Source: Sporodiniella umbellata (lineage: Eukaryota; Mucoromycota; Mucoromycetes; Mucorales; Rhizopodaceae). Taken from it: a stretch of 64,000 nucleotides of DNA. The stretch covers positions 122,001 through 186,000 of the forward strand of contig JAIXMR010000041.1 of the NCBI GenBank assembly GCA_025677835.1, written 5' to 3'. The translations under genes were made by a program, and so were the position numbers. Under the pieces are notes generated by a model. The model made no database searches. It was given only the letters and a program-made list of their open reading frames with translations, and was not told the DNA's origin. Shown here in pieces: positions 10,447-20,977 of the stretch (position 1 is the stretch's first letter; each line of letters begins with the position of its first letter).

Positions 10447-11481
10447 TTAGGAGAGAGCGTCTTGTGAGGGCGGGACAGGCACGTTTCTACAGAGCGGACA
10501 CTGATTCTGACCTTGGGTGAGCCATTGATCGATACAGTCTTTATGAAAGCCATGATGGCAAGCGAGTATTCTTACATCTTCTTGCGATTGATAGCTACTC
10601 AAACAGACCTGGCATCCTTCGGCATTACCCACGATTCTCTGTTTGACTTGCTGGGTATATTTCACAATCGGTACATGAAGGTCGATCGCTTCCTGGCTGA
10701 CCGTCAGCCGTCTGGCAGGACCAATGATATTGGCGAGATCCAACAACTCTTCATAGGTCGGGTTGTGTTCACTCATCACGTTTTCTACGCTATTACCGCT
10801 GATAATATAGACTGTCCATTGTCCGCTGCTGACAGTGCCTTGTTCTCGTTGTAGCCTTTCTCGAATCCTTTCACTCTGTCGACGCTGAGGATCGCGTGGG
10901 CTGCTAGGATGACTGCGGACTCCATACAGAAACACTGGCAACATCAATATTCGAGTCATCTCTTCCCCTGCTTCTTCTACATTCGACACAATCACTGGCA
11001 GTCGCATAAATCGCATAAACGAATTCTCATCACTCTCAGGTTCCATCTGTTGAAACAATTCTGGGGAAAGATGCATCGTCAGCTGTTGTCGAATACTGTT
11101 CTGACGCCCTTCCCAATCCTCTTCACCTGCAGGGAAAGGAATCTGTCCACTGCGAAACGAGGTGATCACCGCTTCACTAATCACCTGTGCCAACATTCGT
11201 GCAAACGGACTCAGAGGGGGATCGGTGCTGGACGTTTCTTCCTGTTGTTGTTGTTGTTGTAATTCTCTTTGTTCGGCTCTTCTTTCTCTACGTTCGGCTC
11301 TTCGTTGGCTTTCATTCACAGGGATCAACTGAACCCTGGGTGCCTGCAGAGGGTTGGTTCGCTCCACACCTGTTCTGCTTTCAGGTCGTATCACTCGACC
11401 TCGGTTTCGACTCGACGCTGATTGTTCTTGTCGTTCTTCTTCTCTTGTTGAATCTTCACTTGTTGACTGTCTTTGTCCCAT
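10447..11481 (-). CDS. RING-H2 E3 ubiquitin ligase, possibly N-myristoylated
   Basis: Intronless 344-aa protein. A C-terminal RING-H2 domain is complete: CQVCLSSYQSQEDVRIL, then CHHGFHKDCIDQWL and NQCPLCRN, giving the C3H2C3 zinc ligand order that recruits E2 enzymes. The N-terminus begins MGQRQST, which fits an N-myristoylation signal (Gly2, Ser6), so membrane attachment is plausible. The middle is Arg/Glu/Gln-rich (polyQ near residue 77) followed by a helical segment (FARMLAQVISEAVITSF). No transmembrane segment. Substrates unknown. Confidence 0.85.
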   Translation of the reverse strand: MGQRQSTSEDSTREEERQEQSASSRNRGRVIRPESRTGVERTNPLQAPRVQLIPVNESQRRAERRERRAEQRELQQQQQQEETSSTDPPLSPFARMLAQVISEAVITSFRSGQIPFPAGEEDWEGRQNSIRQQLTMHLSPELFQQMEPESDENSFMRFMRLPVIVSNVEEAGEEMTRILMLPVFLYGVRSHPSSPRDPQRRQSERIRERLQREQGTVSSGQWTVYIISGNSVENVMSEHNPTYEELLDLANIIGPARRLTVSQEAIDLHVPIVKYTQQVKQRIVGNAEGCQVCLSSYQSQEDVRILACHHGFHKDCIDQWLTQGQNQCPLCRNVPVPPSQDALS

Positions 11482-11506
11482 ACGTTACCAAAAAAAAAAA
11501 AAAGAA

Positions 11507-11552
<46 letters not shown>

Positions 11553-11613
11553 AAAAAAAAAAAAAATAGAAAATAAAAAAAAAATAATAGATAAAAAGCA
11601 GGTAGATGGATAT

Positions 11614-11625
11614 CACACACACACA

Positions 11626-11662
<37 letters not shown>
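11614..11662. repeat. (AC)n microsatellite
   Basis: CA/AC dinucleotide tract with one interruption (cata), upstream of the RING gene, next to a poly(A) tract. Confidence 0.9.
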
Positions 11663-11665
<3 letters not shown>

Positions 11666-11799
11666 AAATTTGGGCCAAGTGGGTATTTTTAAGACTCCGT
11701 GAGGGTTCAGACTGAAATCATGTTTTATTATGAATTGTGTTTATCCTTATTATTCTCAGGAGACCCAAAGCGATACTAGGTTCTCCCCTGGCTCTAGAA

Positions 11800-12154
11800 C
11801 TACCCTGCATGGTGTCCATGGCCGGTTTTGGGGCAAGCGATGGTTTTCTGGCGGCCAGCTGGCTGGACTCGAGGCGCGTCGGGCCCGGATATGAAGACGC
11901 TGATGACAGTGGCTACAGAGAGCATGAGCCGGGAGGTGGGTCGGCGGTAATGGAAACTCACTGTACAGATCAACACTTGACTTCTCCACCTCTTTTTCTA
12001 CCCTCTTTCTTCTCAACCGATTGAACAGACGTGACGTCGGATACGCTTTCTTTTGATATTCCTCAGGTCCTGTCGTTGACAAGAACTTTGCAAGTAATTG
12101 CGTATCTTCCTGTTGACGGCTTTTAAAGCCTATTCTTGTTGGAACCAAAGACAT
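11800..12154 (-). CDS. small protein of unknown function
   Basis: Two exons on the minus strand (12154-11962 and 11912-11800) joined by a textbook GTGAGT...CTGTAG intron give 101 aa. The protein begins MSLVPTRIGFKSRQQEDTQ and contains a leucine-rich segment AKFLSTTGPEEYQK and a basic stretch RLFNRLRRKRVEKEVEK. The C-terminal part from the second exon is Pro/Gly/Lys rich. I do not recognise a family. The basic helix could bind nucleic acid or membrane, which is a guess. An upstream in-frame ATG (12286) would only add poly-Lys/Phe from homopolymers, so I start at 12154. Reading through the intron instead would give a longer C-terminus, so the 3' exon is less certain than the first. Confidence 0.5.
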
Positions 12155-12525
12155 CCCCTCAAAAAAAAAAAAAAAAAATATATAAAAGAAAAAAAAAAAA
12201 AGAAAGCCTCTTTCTTTTTCTTTTTTTTTTTTTTTTTTTTTTTTTTTCCACTCCTGGCTCAAAACGGAGGGTGATTCACAACTCACTGACTTTTGACCTC
12301 CCCTTCTCTTTGGCTCTCCTTTTTTTTTTTTTTTTCATGTAAATAAAATAACCCGTCTCCTCTTTTTAGAGGAGTGTTCATTTTCAATTGACAAAGCAAT
12401 TTTAAAGCTATTTATCCCTTGAATTCACACATGTCTCTACACCTATTTATCCCTCTGTGGGGGGGGGCTTAGACACACACCAAAAAAAAAAAAAAAAGGA
12501 TTTTTATTGATTTCCAAGATGCTTT

Positions 12526-12563
12526 TGGTGGTGGTGGTGGTGGTGGTGGTGGTTGTGGTGGTT
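12526..12563. repeat. (TGG)n trinucleotide repeat
   Basis: About a dozen TGG/TTG triplets followed by a short (GT)n, in the 3' flank of the SUMO gene. Confidence 0.85.
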
Positions 12564-12627
12564 GTGTGTGTGTATATATAGAAATGGATGATTGTATTCA
12601 AGCGTGTCAAGATGATGTTGAAAGTGT

Positions 12628-13039
12628 TTAGAAACCACCAATCTGTTCTACCATCACATCAATACTATCGCCATCGTCCATATCCAACTAGAAGAGAGGG
12701 ATTAGGAAAAACTCTACCAAAAAAAAGAAAGCAACATACCTCGTTGGGTGTATTGTTATCTTTGACACGAAGACCGTCGTATAGAAAACGAACCGAACCA
12801 GGTGTCTTGCCTTGACGTTCACAATAAGCATCCATCAGTTTACGTAGTTGCGTAGAACGTTTGATTTTAAAAAAAACTTCATTCTTGTCCTAAACTCAAT
12901 TAAAAACCTTCCCCCCTCCTTCTTCATCACTACACCTATTTTCAAAACACTCTCATCTTTTACTTACACTGCCAACCACTTTGAGATTGATATGTTCAGA
13001 AGTAACAGATTCTTTCTTGTCTTGCTTTTCGTCAGCCAT
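12628..13039 (-). CDS. SMT3: SUMO (Smt3/Pmt3), ubiquitin-like modifier
   Basis: Three minus-strand exons (13039-12968, 12889-12740, 12687-12628) give 93 aa, the normal SUMO length. After a short charged tail (MADEKQDKKESVTSEHINLKV) comes the beta-grasp: KNEVFFKIKRSTQLRKLMDAY, ERQGKTPGSVRFLYDG, then NELDMDDGDSIDVMVEQIGG. The C-terminus is GGF, so only one residue must be removed by a Ulp-type protease to expose the diglycine used for lysine conjugation. The gene was recoverable only by splicing; no single frame covers it. It is divergent from SCO1 across 187 bp. Confidence 0.93.
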
Positions 13040-13052
13040 GAGAAGTAGGAAA

Positions 13053-13101
<49 letters not shown>

Positions 13102-13226
13102 AAATGAACGCCCCAACCCATGTGGATCTCTCCCCCCCCCGCCGAACCTCACGTGACTTTGGAGTTTTGTTCGTAAAAGTGATTTTTTTTATTTTTCTAT
13201 CTATTTTTCTATCTATTTTTTTGGTC
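13040..13226. promoter_or_regulatory. bidirectional SUMO/SCO1 promoter with CACGTG box
   Basis: 187 bp separate the two start codons. The interval has a poly(A) tract of about 45 bases next to the SUMO side (about 13060-13099), a C-run, and a palindromic CACGTG E-box at 13150-13155 followed by AC, the core bound by bHLH factors of the Cbf1/Pho4 type. A poly(dA:dT) tract beside a binding site is a common nucleosome-free promoter design in fungi; function here is inferred. Confidence 0.5.
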
Positions 13227-14120
13227 ATGCTGTGGAAAAGTGCAAGTCGAGTAATCAAGAAAAAGAGTTGGTTTTTTTTTTTTTTTTTATTGACGTGGGT
13301 GGTTTAGTTTAGTAAGGGTGCGTTCTTGTTAAGAAGGTATAGTTCAAAAGAACAGCAACGAGCCAGACAGGCGTTAGGGGTAAGCCAAGGTTATGTAAAG
13401 GGGTTAAAGCTGACGGTAGCCACACAGCCTTTTACTTTTAAAGCAGCGGGTTTGTTTTTAGGTGTGGGTGGTGGTTTGCTGTACTTGTTTTCGAAAGAGA
13501 AGGCCAAGATGAAGCAGGTGGTAGAACAAAAAGAGTTGGCACGCCAGAAGCCCGAGTCGTTTGGTAAACCCAAGCTGGGAGGTCAGTATCGATTGACAGA
13601 TGCAAGAACAGGCCAAACGTTTGGCTCGGATGATCTCCAAGGCAAATTCGCCTTGATCTATTTTGGCTTTACGCATTGTCCTGATATCTGCCCTGAAGAA
13701 TTAGACAAGATGGCCGAAGTGGTGGATTTAGCACGTAAGTCTCAAGACCTCCAAACGTTGGGCTCATTCTGTTTTTAAGAGAAAAAATACGGCAAGGCAT
13801 CCATCGTGCCTGTGTTTATCACTTGCGATCCAAGACGGGATACCGCGGAAGTGGTCAAAGCCTACGTTCAGGACTTTCACCCGGACCTGGTCGGATTGAC
13901 AGGCTCAGAAGACGATATCCGGGCGGTGGCCAAACTCTTTCGTGTCTACGTTTCTTCACCCACCGTTGCCGACGGTGACGACTACCTAGTCGATCATTCC
14001 ATCTTCTTTTACCTGATGGATCCCCAAGGCAAGTTCGTGGCTTGTTACGGTCAAAACTCAGAAGTAGACCAAGTGTTCACTAGCTTTCAAGAGCATTATG
14101 AACACTATTCTTCACGATAA
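13227..14120 (+). CDS. SCO1: SCO1-type copper chaperone for cytochrome c oxidase
   Basis: Mitochondrial inner-membrane protein that delivers copper to the CuA site of COX2. Exons 13227-13250, 13308-13734 and 13780-14120 join to 263 aa. The tiny first exon gives MLWKSASR; with exon 2 it forms a basic presequence (RFSKGAFLLRRYSS). A single membrane segment follows (AAGLFLGVGGGLLYLF, about residue 60). The thioredoxin-like domain has the copper-binding CxxxC in GFTHCPDICPEELDKM, then ITCDPRRDT, and the third ligand His in YLVDHSIFFYLMDP. All key residues are present. The start is inferred: the large ORF has no ATG, and exon 1 supplies both ATG and presequence in phase. Confidence 0.92.
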
Positions 14121-14131
14121 GAATAAACTGT

Positions 14132-14800
14132 TTATTGGATGTTTAAAATCGAATGCATCGAATTCGGTGTGGAAGGCACAGAGATCGTGAGCGCCGTGGG
14201 TGGGAAACCGGTGGGGTGGACATGAGGGGGGGTTTCCGGTCGGTAGGCTTGAGGGGAGGGCTCGGTCGGTGTGGGGAGCGTCAGGTTGGGAAAGGACGGA
14301 GGCTGCCTTCTTTCTTTGAGCGGCAAACGGCTGTCTTGGACCCAGCCAAAGGACGGCGGCACTTGTTCCTGGCCTGCCTTGAGCCCACCCAGTGTGCCGC
14401 TACGAATCGGTGTCGGCCGACCTTCTTCAGCCAGACTCTCGCCGTCCAGGGAAAGTCGAAGATGGCTGGGTCCCGGTTCGGATCGCATCGCTGGCACACT
14501 CTCTCGTTTGGCCTTGGCCTGCCTGGGCGGAGGCAAGAGAGAAGACGGTTGTTCCCAAACAGGCGGAGACCATGGCTTAGCTTCAGCAGCCTCCCTTTCT
14601 GTGTTCTGCACACTCGCACTCGGGTAGGAGCGAAACGTCTCTTCCCTTCCTGACAGGTTCGATCGCGACATCCGCTTCCATTGATTGGATACAAACGAAA
14701 CGCAAGTCGACCAGCGAAGCTTGCGTGGAGAAGAAGGCGGCCTGTCGCTGAAATCATTCCATTTCTGTTCCTTTTTTTTATCCAACAATTCCTCGGTCAT
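14132..14800 (-). CDS. proline/serine-rich protein of unknown function (N-terminus uncertain)
   Basis: Minus-strand frame of 222 aa counted from the ATG at 14800. It begins MTEELLDKKKEQKWNDF, continues with a basic/aromatic stretch (PRKLRWSTCVSF), and then becomes Pro/Ser/Arg-rich and probably disordered to the end (TALTISVPSTPNSMHSILN). The same frame runs upstream through coding-like sequence (SFDTIRHLKNNFWGNLKEKKRRF), preceded by a plausible acceptor (TGTTTTCAAG near 14880), so a 5' exon has probably been missed and the true protein is longer. GC content is higher than in neighbouring spacers, which supports coding. No family recognised. It ends 11 bp from the SCO1 stop, tail to tail, so the 3' UTRs must overlap. 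Confidence 0.55.
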   Translation of the reverse strand: MTEELLDKKKEQKWNDFSDRPPSSPRKLRWSTCVSFVSNQWKRMSRSNLSGREETFRSYPSASVQNTEREAAEAKPWSPPVWEQPSSLLPPPRQAKAKRESVPAMRSEPGPSHLRLSLDGESLAEEGRPTPIRSGTLGGLKAGQEQVPPSFGWVQDSRLPLKERRQPPSFPNLTLPTPTEPSPQAYRPETPPHVHPTGFPPTALTISVPSTPNSMHSILNIQ

Positions 14801-16655
14801 GTAGAGGAACCTTCGCTTCTTCTCTTTCAGGTTCCCCCAAAAGTTGTTCTTTAAGTGTCGGATGGTGTCGAAAGATGTTTCTTGAAAACAATAACAGTTG
14901 AATAATCTAATCTCTTGCTTGACCTTTTCTTGTAGAGAAAAAGAGAATTGTTTTTTTTTTTTTTTTTTAAAAAATAAAAAATAAAAAATAAAAAAAAAAA
15001 AAAAAAAAAAAAATAAAATAAAAAATAAAGGAGAAGGACTCGATTTATAGCTTTTTTTTTTTTTTTTTTTTTTTAATTTTTTAGTGCCTTTCAAATCATG
15101 CTACACTGTGTTCCCATATACGGTAACTGCCCTTGGTTCTCAAATAGCTACCCACACGCATGGACTTTCATTGGATGACTGAATGACCAAAAGAGGCTGC
15201 ATAGAAAAGAAAATCATCTCCAATGGCCTCACTACTCTCTCCCCCTCTTTTCTCTCCTAAAACGCTTTTGATTTTGATTTTTTTTTTTTTTTTTTTTTTT
15301 TCAGGTACCGAAATAAACCTTAAAATGCGACTCAAAGCAGCTACTTTTTTAACGATTCTTTCGCGTGGACTCTCGTGTGAAACACGTGATAGATTACACA
15401 TGCACAAACAATTGTCAAAAGAAAACTCCTCCGCTTGACCCTTTCTTCTAAACACCCACCCTTTGTTTTGCCTACCCTCGAAAGCATGCTTTTCTAGAGA
15501 AACATCTCACTTGGAAATTTCTTTTTGCATCCAAAGGGCACCCTGGGTCGAGTAAGCAACCATCTCTACTTTTCAGTGTCGATCTACTATACTAAGAGTG
15601 CATCCTACGAACCATCTTAAATTGTTTTTAAGACCCAACGTAATAAGAAACTCACACTGGCTCTGTTGTGATTTGTTTATCCTCAAAAGAAGCAGGGGGG
15701 GGGGAACTGCATCTAACCTATAAGCAGTAGAACTCTTTCACACTCGTACTTTTTAAGAGGAGCTGTGGCCAGTTTCATACCTATCGCTGGCAGCAACTGA
15801 TTAAAAGTAATATAAACACGGGAGATGTATTGAATCTATCCTTGCTTACTTTGCTCGCCCTCCTAATTGAACTATGAAACTTGCATTCTTTATCTGGTTT
15901 CAGATATATTGTTTTTTTTCTAGTGCTTTTAGAACATTGGCTTGGCTCTCTTAAAAAAAAAAGTCTGTGGTGAATTGAATCCATCAAGCCCTTGGGTGAG
16001 AGTTCCCCTTGGAAACTTTCTTTTTTGGCTTGAACATTCTATTTAGGCTTATGAAATAAAAACGTTTTCATTAATTTCCGTTTTACTATAATAAAGAAAA
16101 AAAAGGAGGTCAAAAGAATAGATTGTATGGGATACCTTTGGATCTATCTATCTATCTATCTATATATATATAAAGAGGGAAGCTTTTTTTTTTTTTTTTT
16201 TTTTTGATATGAATGTGTACCGCAAAGTTTCTTTTTAATCAATCCAGGTTGGCAAGTGGGGTAATGAGCACAGATGTTTTTTAGGAGTGAAAGAAGGTGA
16301 GCGATGAACAAGAGAGTAAGGGGAGAAGAGAAGAATAAATCAACCGCGTACATCCAACCATTGGGATTTTTCTTTTGGATTCCTGGTTAAAAAAAAAAAA
16401 AAAAAACCATCCTCTATAATTTTTTTTTCCCAAAAAAAAAAAAAAAAAGAGACCCTTAACTATTCAAGAAAAAAGGAGCAACCAAAGCGTTTATCAGGAG
16501 TTCTTTCTTCTCTTCTTCTTTTCTTTTCGTCTTTCAACAAGCTGTGTAAACATAAACAAATCTTTATTTGTTTCTTTACTCTTGTTTACTTTTTTTTTTA
16601 TTTAATATAGATAATATTTACAATTGTTTTTTTTTATTCTCTACTTTTTAATTTT
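14801..16655. other. intergenic, 1.85 kb
   Basis: AT-rich with poly(T)/(A) runs (about 14949, 15050-15075, 15277-15301, 16183-16205), a G-run near 15698 and a (TCTA)n tract at about 16143-16161. It may include the 5' exon of the preceding minus-strand gene and the promoter of the kinase gene. No other gene supported. Confidence 0.5.
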
Positions 16656-16974
16656 ATGGAAACAGTATCGGCTGTTGGTACCCAATTAGCCAGAGCAAAG
16701 AGCGCTATAAACTTGCTAGATCATAATCAATCGGCAATCGAAGAGCAACTATCTATAGACTATATCAACAGCATGTTGGGAACCACTATCTTGCCTGGGA
16801 ATTTACAAAAAGAGTTGAAAGATGGTGTCATCTTGTGCAAGTAAGTACACTCTTTTTCGCTAATCGACCCTTTTCCTTTCTTAACAATAATAAAAAGCCT
16901 TGTCAATAAAATCAAGCCTGGCACTATAAAGGCCATGGGTCAGAGAAAAGATTATACCTTTATACAGGTAAGAT

Positions 16975-17008
<34 letters not shown>

Positions 17009-17053
17009 CAGTGGTGTCAAAAAAGAAAGTCTTCAGTTCAACGTACGATGATG

Positions 17054-17088
<35 letters not shown>

Positions 17089-17925
17089 TATTGTTGTTTT
17101 TCTTGTAAATTCAGATGGATAACATTACACGCTTTTTGCAAGGAGTAAAACAGGTAACTGGGGTTCTATGGAATATACAAAAAAAAGGCACAAGACTAAA
17201 GAACACCATATATTAGCTCGGTCTAAAAGATTATCAACTGTTTGAAACAACAGATCTTTTTAGTGCAAAAAATATGTCTTTGGTAATACAGATACCTGCA
17301 TACTACAGAAAAAGACTTGCTTATGATCTTTCCTTTTTTATAGGTATTCCATACCATCTTATCTTTGGCCGATTTATCTTACAACTATTATAATAACGAA
17401 GAATATCCAACCTCACTTTACAACTTGAAGAATTCAATACAACTCGATCAAAAACGGATGGTGTATGATTTATTTAATAAGGATCGATCCTCAAAATTGC
17501 CATCAGTAGTCCATGTATCTTTAGAAAAACTATCCAAAAACGAGCTGGGCAAGTTATCCTATAAAAAAAAAAAAAAAAAAAAAAACGTGTTTGCTCCTCA
17601 TCCCTTTTTCTCCTTCATTTCAAGCCTTATTAACATAAACAATACATTGATAGACTCACCCTCTCTATCCAATAACACGCCACGTCCTTCCACTTCTTAT
17701 AAACCAGCACAAAAAGATCCGTGTTTCTATGATAAAAAAAGACGCCCATCAGCCCCAACCATCCCAAGTTCTGCTCAACAGAAAACGCCTTTGAATCAAA
17801 AAAGACACGACTTGTCTCGCGAAGAGAATACTCTTGATTCTCAGTATCCCCCTACTGAAGGCAAAGTCATTCTTTTGAATGATCAAAACCAAGTCGCTAC
17901 TCAATATGTAAGCCCCTACCCTTCT

Positions 17926-17964
<39 letters not shown>

Positions 17965-18394
17965 TATATATATATATCAGTTTCTCTAAACGTATACTAC
18001 ATGTACGTATATCTATAAAGCAATTAGGTAATTGTATTGGTAAAGGACAATTTGGCTCAGTATACAGGTAATACTCTCCTTGCTTTTCTTTCTTTATCCT
18101 CACTTTATTGGTTTATCTAGAGCACTTGATTTGGCTACAGGGGAAGTGGTGGCAATCAAAAGAGTCAAGATAGAAGAAGAAATACATAAAGAAATCATGG
18201 TAAAACTATGCAAAATATACTTGATAGTTAACATATATACACTTTTAGAAAGAAGTCCATATTCTAAAAGGTTTATCCAATACCAATGTGGTTAAATATG
18301 TTGGATTTGTTTGTGATCAAAGTCATATGAATATTATACTAGAGTAGGTTTTCGCACCAACAAAAAAAAAGGACCCTTTATTTTAAATCTCTCT

Positions 18395-18428
<34 letters not shown>

Positions 18429-19951
18429 GATTAGATACGCTGAAAATGGATCTTTGAGTTCTACCTTAAAATCGTTTGGTGCATTTCCTGAAAAGTTGGT
18501 AGCTTCTTTTTGCACTAAAATCTTGAGAGGACTAGAGTATCTACATATGAACGATGTAGTTCATTGTGATTTAAAGGCAGCCAACATCCTAACAACAAAA
18601 ACTGGAGATGTAAAATTAACCGACTTTGGTGTCTCTTTGAATTTAAAAATCAAGACCATAGAAAATGATTCTGTGTCTGGTACACCCTATTGGAGTAAGT
18701 CTCTCTCCAAATCAAAACAGAGTGAATGATTTAAAAGATGCCTCTTTCTTTAACAGTGGCACCTGAAGTGATCGAGCTAAAAGGGGCTACAGCAAAGTCA
18801 GATGTATGGTCTTTAGGTTGTACACTGATAGAATTAGTGACTGGAAAGCCACCTTATATAGACCTTCTGCCTATGTCCGCCATGTTTCGTATCGTGGAAG
18901 ATGAATATCCTCCTTTACCGCAAAATATATCCGAGGTACAAAAAAAAAAAAAAAAAAAAAGCAACAACCAGAATTGTTCATGTATCTATTGTAGGATATG
19001 CAAAACTTTTTGTTATGCTGTTTCCAAAAAGACCCAGAGCAACGATCTTCAAGTAAAGAGTTACAAAGTCATTCCTGGATTACAAAGAATCTCAAATTAC
19101 AACAAAAAGGTAAGAGGTCGGATAAAAAAGAAACAAGGAAGGAGATTGTTCATTGTCAGTTTATTTCATCCATGAGCTTAGATGTCGTAAATGGCAGTAA
19201 TGACTTAGGCTTGTACCACACAACAGAAGAGCAATCTCATGCAAGCAAGATGGCACGTGTCACCACCACACAAGAGCTTGAGCAGTTCTATAGCTCAAAT
19301 GTAACAGTAATGCCCCTTTTTGATGACAATGAAGATAACAATGGTCATGTATTTGTTGAGAATACACATAAAAAAGGTAAACATCCGATTTTCGCCACTC
19401 TAAAAAAGTAAGAGCGGTCATAGTAACCCTTTTGATAAAGTGATAGGTTGTAAAGTATGTAATGAAGTAATCAATGAAGAATCCAAACTATGTGAAGGTA
19501 TAGACACTCTCAAGATTAATGATTGACACGCTTCGTTTAGTTTGTTTATTAGTGTGTCATGAAGAATGTAAAAAGGATGCATTCTCTTGTCCTCCTAAAG
19601 TAAACGACCAGCCACCTTCTTATGATGTAGGTCTTTTGCCTGTAGTGCGAATTTCGTTAATAATTTAAATAGAGAATCCTTCTAGCTAAGGTTTACAACA
19701 CAAAGTTTAAAAAGGATAAGCTTCGCGGAGCCAAGAACAGCATTGGTACTATTAAAGAACGTGGCCACCATTCTTCTCCTTCCACTTTACGTAATTTTCC
19801 TCAAGCAGGCTCTTTCCGCAAAAACTCTCGAGGATACTCTCAAGATACTCTTGATATATCTTCAAAAGAAAGTATCGGTGGAAGCTTAAAGCCAAGTGAC
19901 AAACGACGTTTACTCAAAAGGCGACAAGACGAACAATGCATCATCAGCTAA
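16656..19951 (+). CDS. calponin-homology / STE-type (Cdc7/Cdc15-like) kinase with C-terminal zinc finger
   Basis: Many-exon gene. Exons 16656-16840, 16898-16967, 17115-17153, 17217-17282 and 17344 onward encode an N-terminal CH domain ([66 protein letters not shown]). A disordered linker ends at 17907. Exons 18021-18067, 18121-18199, 18249-18343, 18435-18694, 18757-18935 and 18995 onward give a complete Ser/Thr kinase: [62 protein letters not shown]. Sequence is closest to the STE11/Cdc15-Cdc7 group that acts in septation/mitotic-exit signalling. The C-terminus has a C1-like zinc cluster (CKVCNEV, CEVCHEEC) and a basic tail to 19951. HCDLKAAN has Cys where HRD kinases have Arg. The exon junction near 19340-19400 and the poly-Lys segment near 17560 are uncertain. 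Confidence 0.78.
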
Positions 19952-19962
19952 AACCTGTCTAA

Positions 19963-20004
<42 letters not shown>

Positions 20005-20182
20005 CTTATATATATACATATATAAATAAATTCATTGTCCGTTTTTAATTTCCATTAATTACATTGGCAATTTTCTCTCTCACCTTTCTTTTCTTTTCTT
20101 TTTAAAATCCATTCTCTTTTTTTTTTTTTTTTTTAATAGCCTTTTTATTTATTCGTTTAAACCAACCAAAAGAAAAAAAAAA

Positions 20183-20977
20183 ATGGCCAAATCAAAAGCA
20201 AAACAATCGCTCCCACTTCATAAAATCATTATGGTTGGCTCTGGTGGTGTTGGAAAATCCGCTCTCACTTTGCAATATATGTATGGGGACTTTGTAGAGG
20301 AGTATGACCCAACAAAAGCAGACTGTACAGTAAACAGAGAACATGTATCGTTCATTGTCACTCACCTTTGCGTTCAATCTTAGCCTATCGCAAGAAGGTT
20401 GTATTAGACGGCCAAGAATGCCAAATTGATATTTTGGATACAGCAGGCCAGGAAGAATATGCAGCTGTAAGTTTCTTAAACTGTGAAAAAAAAAAAAAGG
20501 AGCTGCTTTTGAGGCTCTTGTCAAAAAAAAAAAAAAAAAAAACTCATTTCTTTTTTTCACAAACAGATTCGCGACAACTATTACAGATCAGGAGAAGGCT
20601 TCCTATGTGTCTTTTCTGTTTGTGAACAAGAATCTCTTGAACACACACAAGAATTTCGTGATCAAATCTTGCGAGTCTTGGATGATGAAACTGTAAGCCT
20701 AGAGTTTCGTTTAATGTATTTCTTATTTTCTTTTATATAGATTCCTTTCATTCTAGTCGGTAATAAGGTTGATTTGGCTCATTTGCGAAAAGTACCAGCA
20801 AGTGAAGCTGATTCCCTAGCTAATGAATGGAGTTGTCCTTATGTTGAAACCTCAGCAAAAACTAGACAGAATGTAGAAGAAGTGTACACCATGTTGATGA
20901 GACAAATAAGAGATAGAAAGGCTAAACAACAGCAGGAAAACAGCCCGGATAAAGACTCCTGTTGTGTTATTCTTTAA
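20183..20977 (+). CDS. Ral-type small GTPase
   Basis: Exons 20183-20324, 20384-20466, 20567-20692 and 20741-20977 join to 195 aa. G-boxes: [11 protein letters not shown] (P-loop), [10 protein letters not shown] (switch II), NKVD and ETSAK. After splicing, the effector loop reads [14 protein letters not shown]; the KADSYRKK form is characteristic of animal Ral, whereas Ras has [19 protein letters not shown] is also Ral-like. The C-terminus CCVIL is a CaaX box ending in Leu, predicting geranylgeranylation and membrane association. Ral proteins control exocyst-dependent secretion in animals; the same role in this fungus is inference. The S of KADS is split by the first intron. Confidence 0.9.

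Noticed and set aside
15168..15455. 95-codon minus-strand frame
   Set aside because: Includes a poly-Lys run from a homopolymer and no recognisable domain or splice context.
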